Positions 31,474 through 32,931 of a stretch of DNA of 32,931 nucleotides are shown here, piece after piece. Position 1 is the first letter of the stretch, and every line of letters begins with the position of its first letter. Source of the DNA: an uncultured Pseudoxanthomonas sp. (GTDB taxonomy: Bacteria > Pseudomonadota > Gammaproteobacteria > Xanthomonadales > Xanthomonadaceae); the NCBI GenBank assembly GCA_946886405.1, contig CAMPIO010000037.1, positions 1 through 32,931 on the forward strand. Direction: 5' to 3'. A model generated the notes under the pieces. That model saw only the letters and a list, made by a program, of their open reading frames with translations, had not been told where the DNA came from and ran no database searches. Position numbers and translations under genes: made by a program.

Positions 31474-32931
<1,458 letters not shown>

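Overview
The window is GC-rich and densely coded. It looks like a gammaproteobacterial chromosome of the Xanthomonadaceae/Lysobacteraceae type (Lysobacter, Luteimonas, Pseudoxanthomonas and relatives). The basis is the alaS - csrA - tRNA-Ser(GCU) order at the right end, the codon and GC style, and an exopolysaccharide locus with genes of the kind found in exosortase-A (XrtA/PEP-CTERM) clusters. Family names are recalled from protein motifs; no database search was possible.

Layout. (1) 2-1687, plus strand: the end of an asparagine-synthase-type amidotransferase and an O-antigen ligase/polymerase-like membrane protein. (2) 8051-1689, minus strand: a terminal NRPS module (C-A-T-TE), a Wzx-like flippase and a YdcF/DUF218 membrane protein. 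(3) 8052-8421: a 370-bp divergent control region rich in inverted repeats. (4) 8422-10134, plus strand: a secreted, probably beta-propeller protein of unknown function, followed by a clear terminator. (5) 27664-10217, minus strand: a tightly packed biosynthetic operon. It encodes a hybrid NRPS-PKS (partial C-A-T-KS-AT-ACP-aminotransferase), a two-module NRPS (C-A-T-C-A-T), two alpha/beta-hydrolase-fold proteins resembling the exosortase-A-associated hydrolases, and a formyltransferase-like/beta-propeller fusion. (6) 27765-28184, plus strand: a small membrane-anchored J-domain protein. (7) 29588-28194, minus strand: an EpsB-like polyprenyl-phosphate sugar transferase that starts polysaccharide repeat units. 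(8) 30451-29741, minus strand: a 4'-phosphopantetheinyl transferase. (9) 30693-32931: the housekeeping block tRNA-Arg(ACG), tRNA-Ser(GCU), csrA and the 3' part of alaS, all on the minus strand.

How it may work together (inference). The phosphopantetheinyl transferase would activate the five carrier domains. The loading A domain (code read by eye as DVQFIAHVVK, proline-like) would start the chain. The KS-AT-ACP module would add one malonate, and the aminotransferase would convert the beta-keto group to a beta-amine. Three further modules, all with DILQ-type codes resembling the glycine code, would add three residues, and the thioesterase of the separately transcribed last module would release the product. 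The same locus holds the initiating sugar transferase, flippase, Wzy/ligase-like protein, amidotransferase, hydrolase pair and formyltransferase-like protein of a surface-polysaccharide pathway. The most interesting reading is therefore an exopolysaccharide system that carries its own small beta-amino-peptide assembly line, whose product might decorate the polysaccharide or be exported with it. No exosortase, transposase, CRISPR array or integrase gene is visible here.
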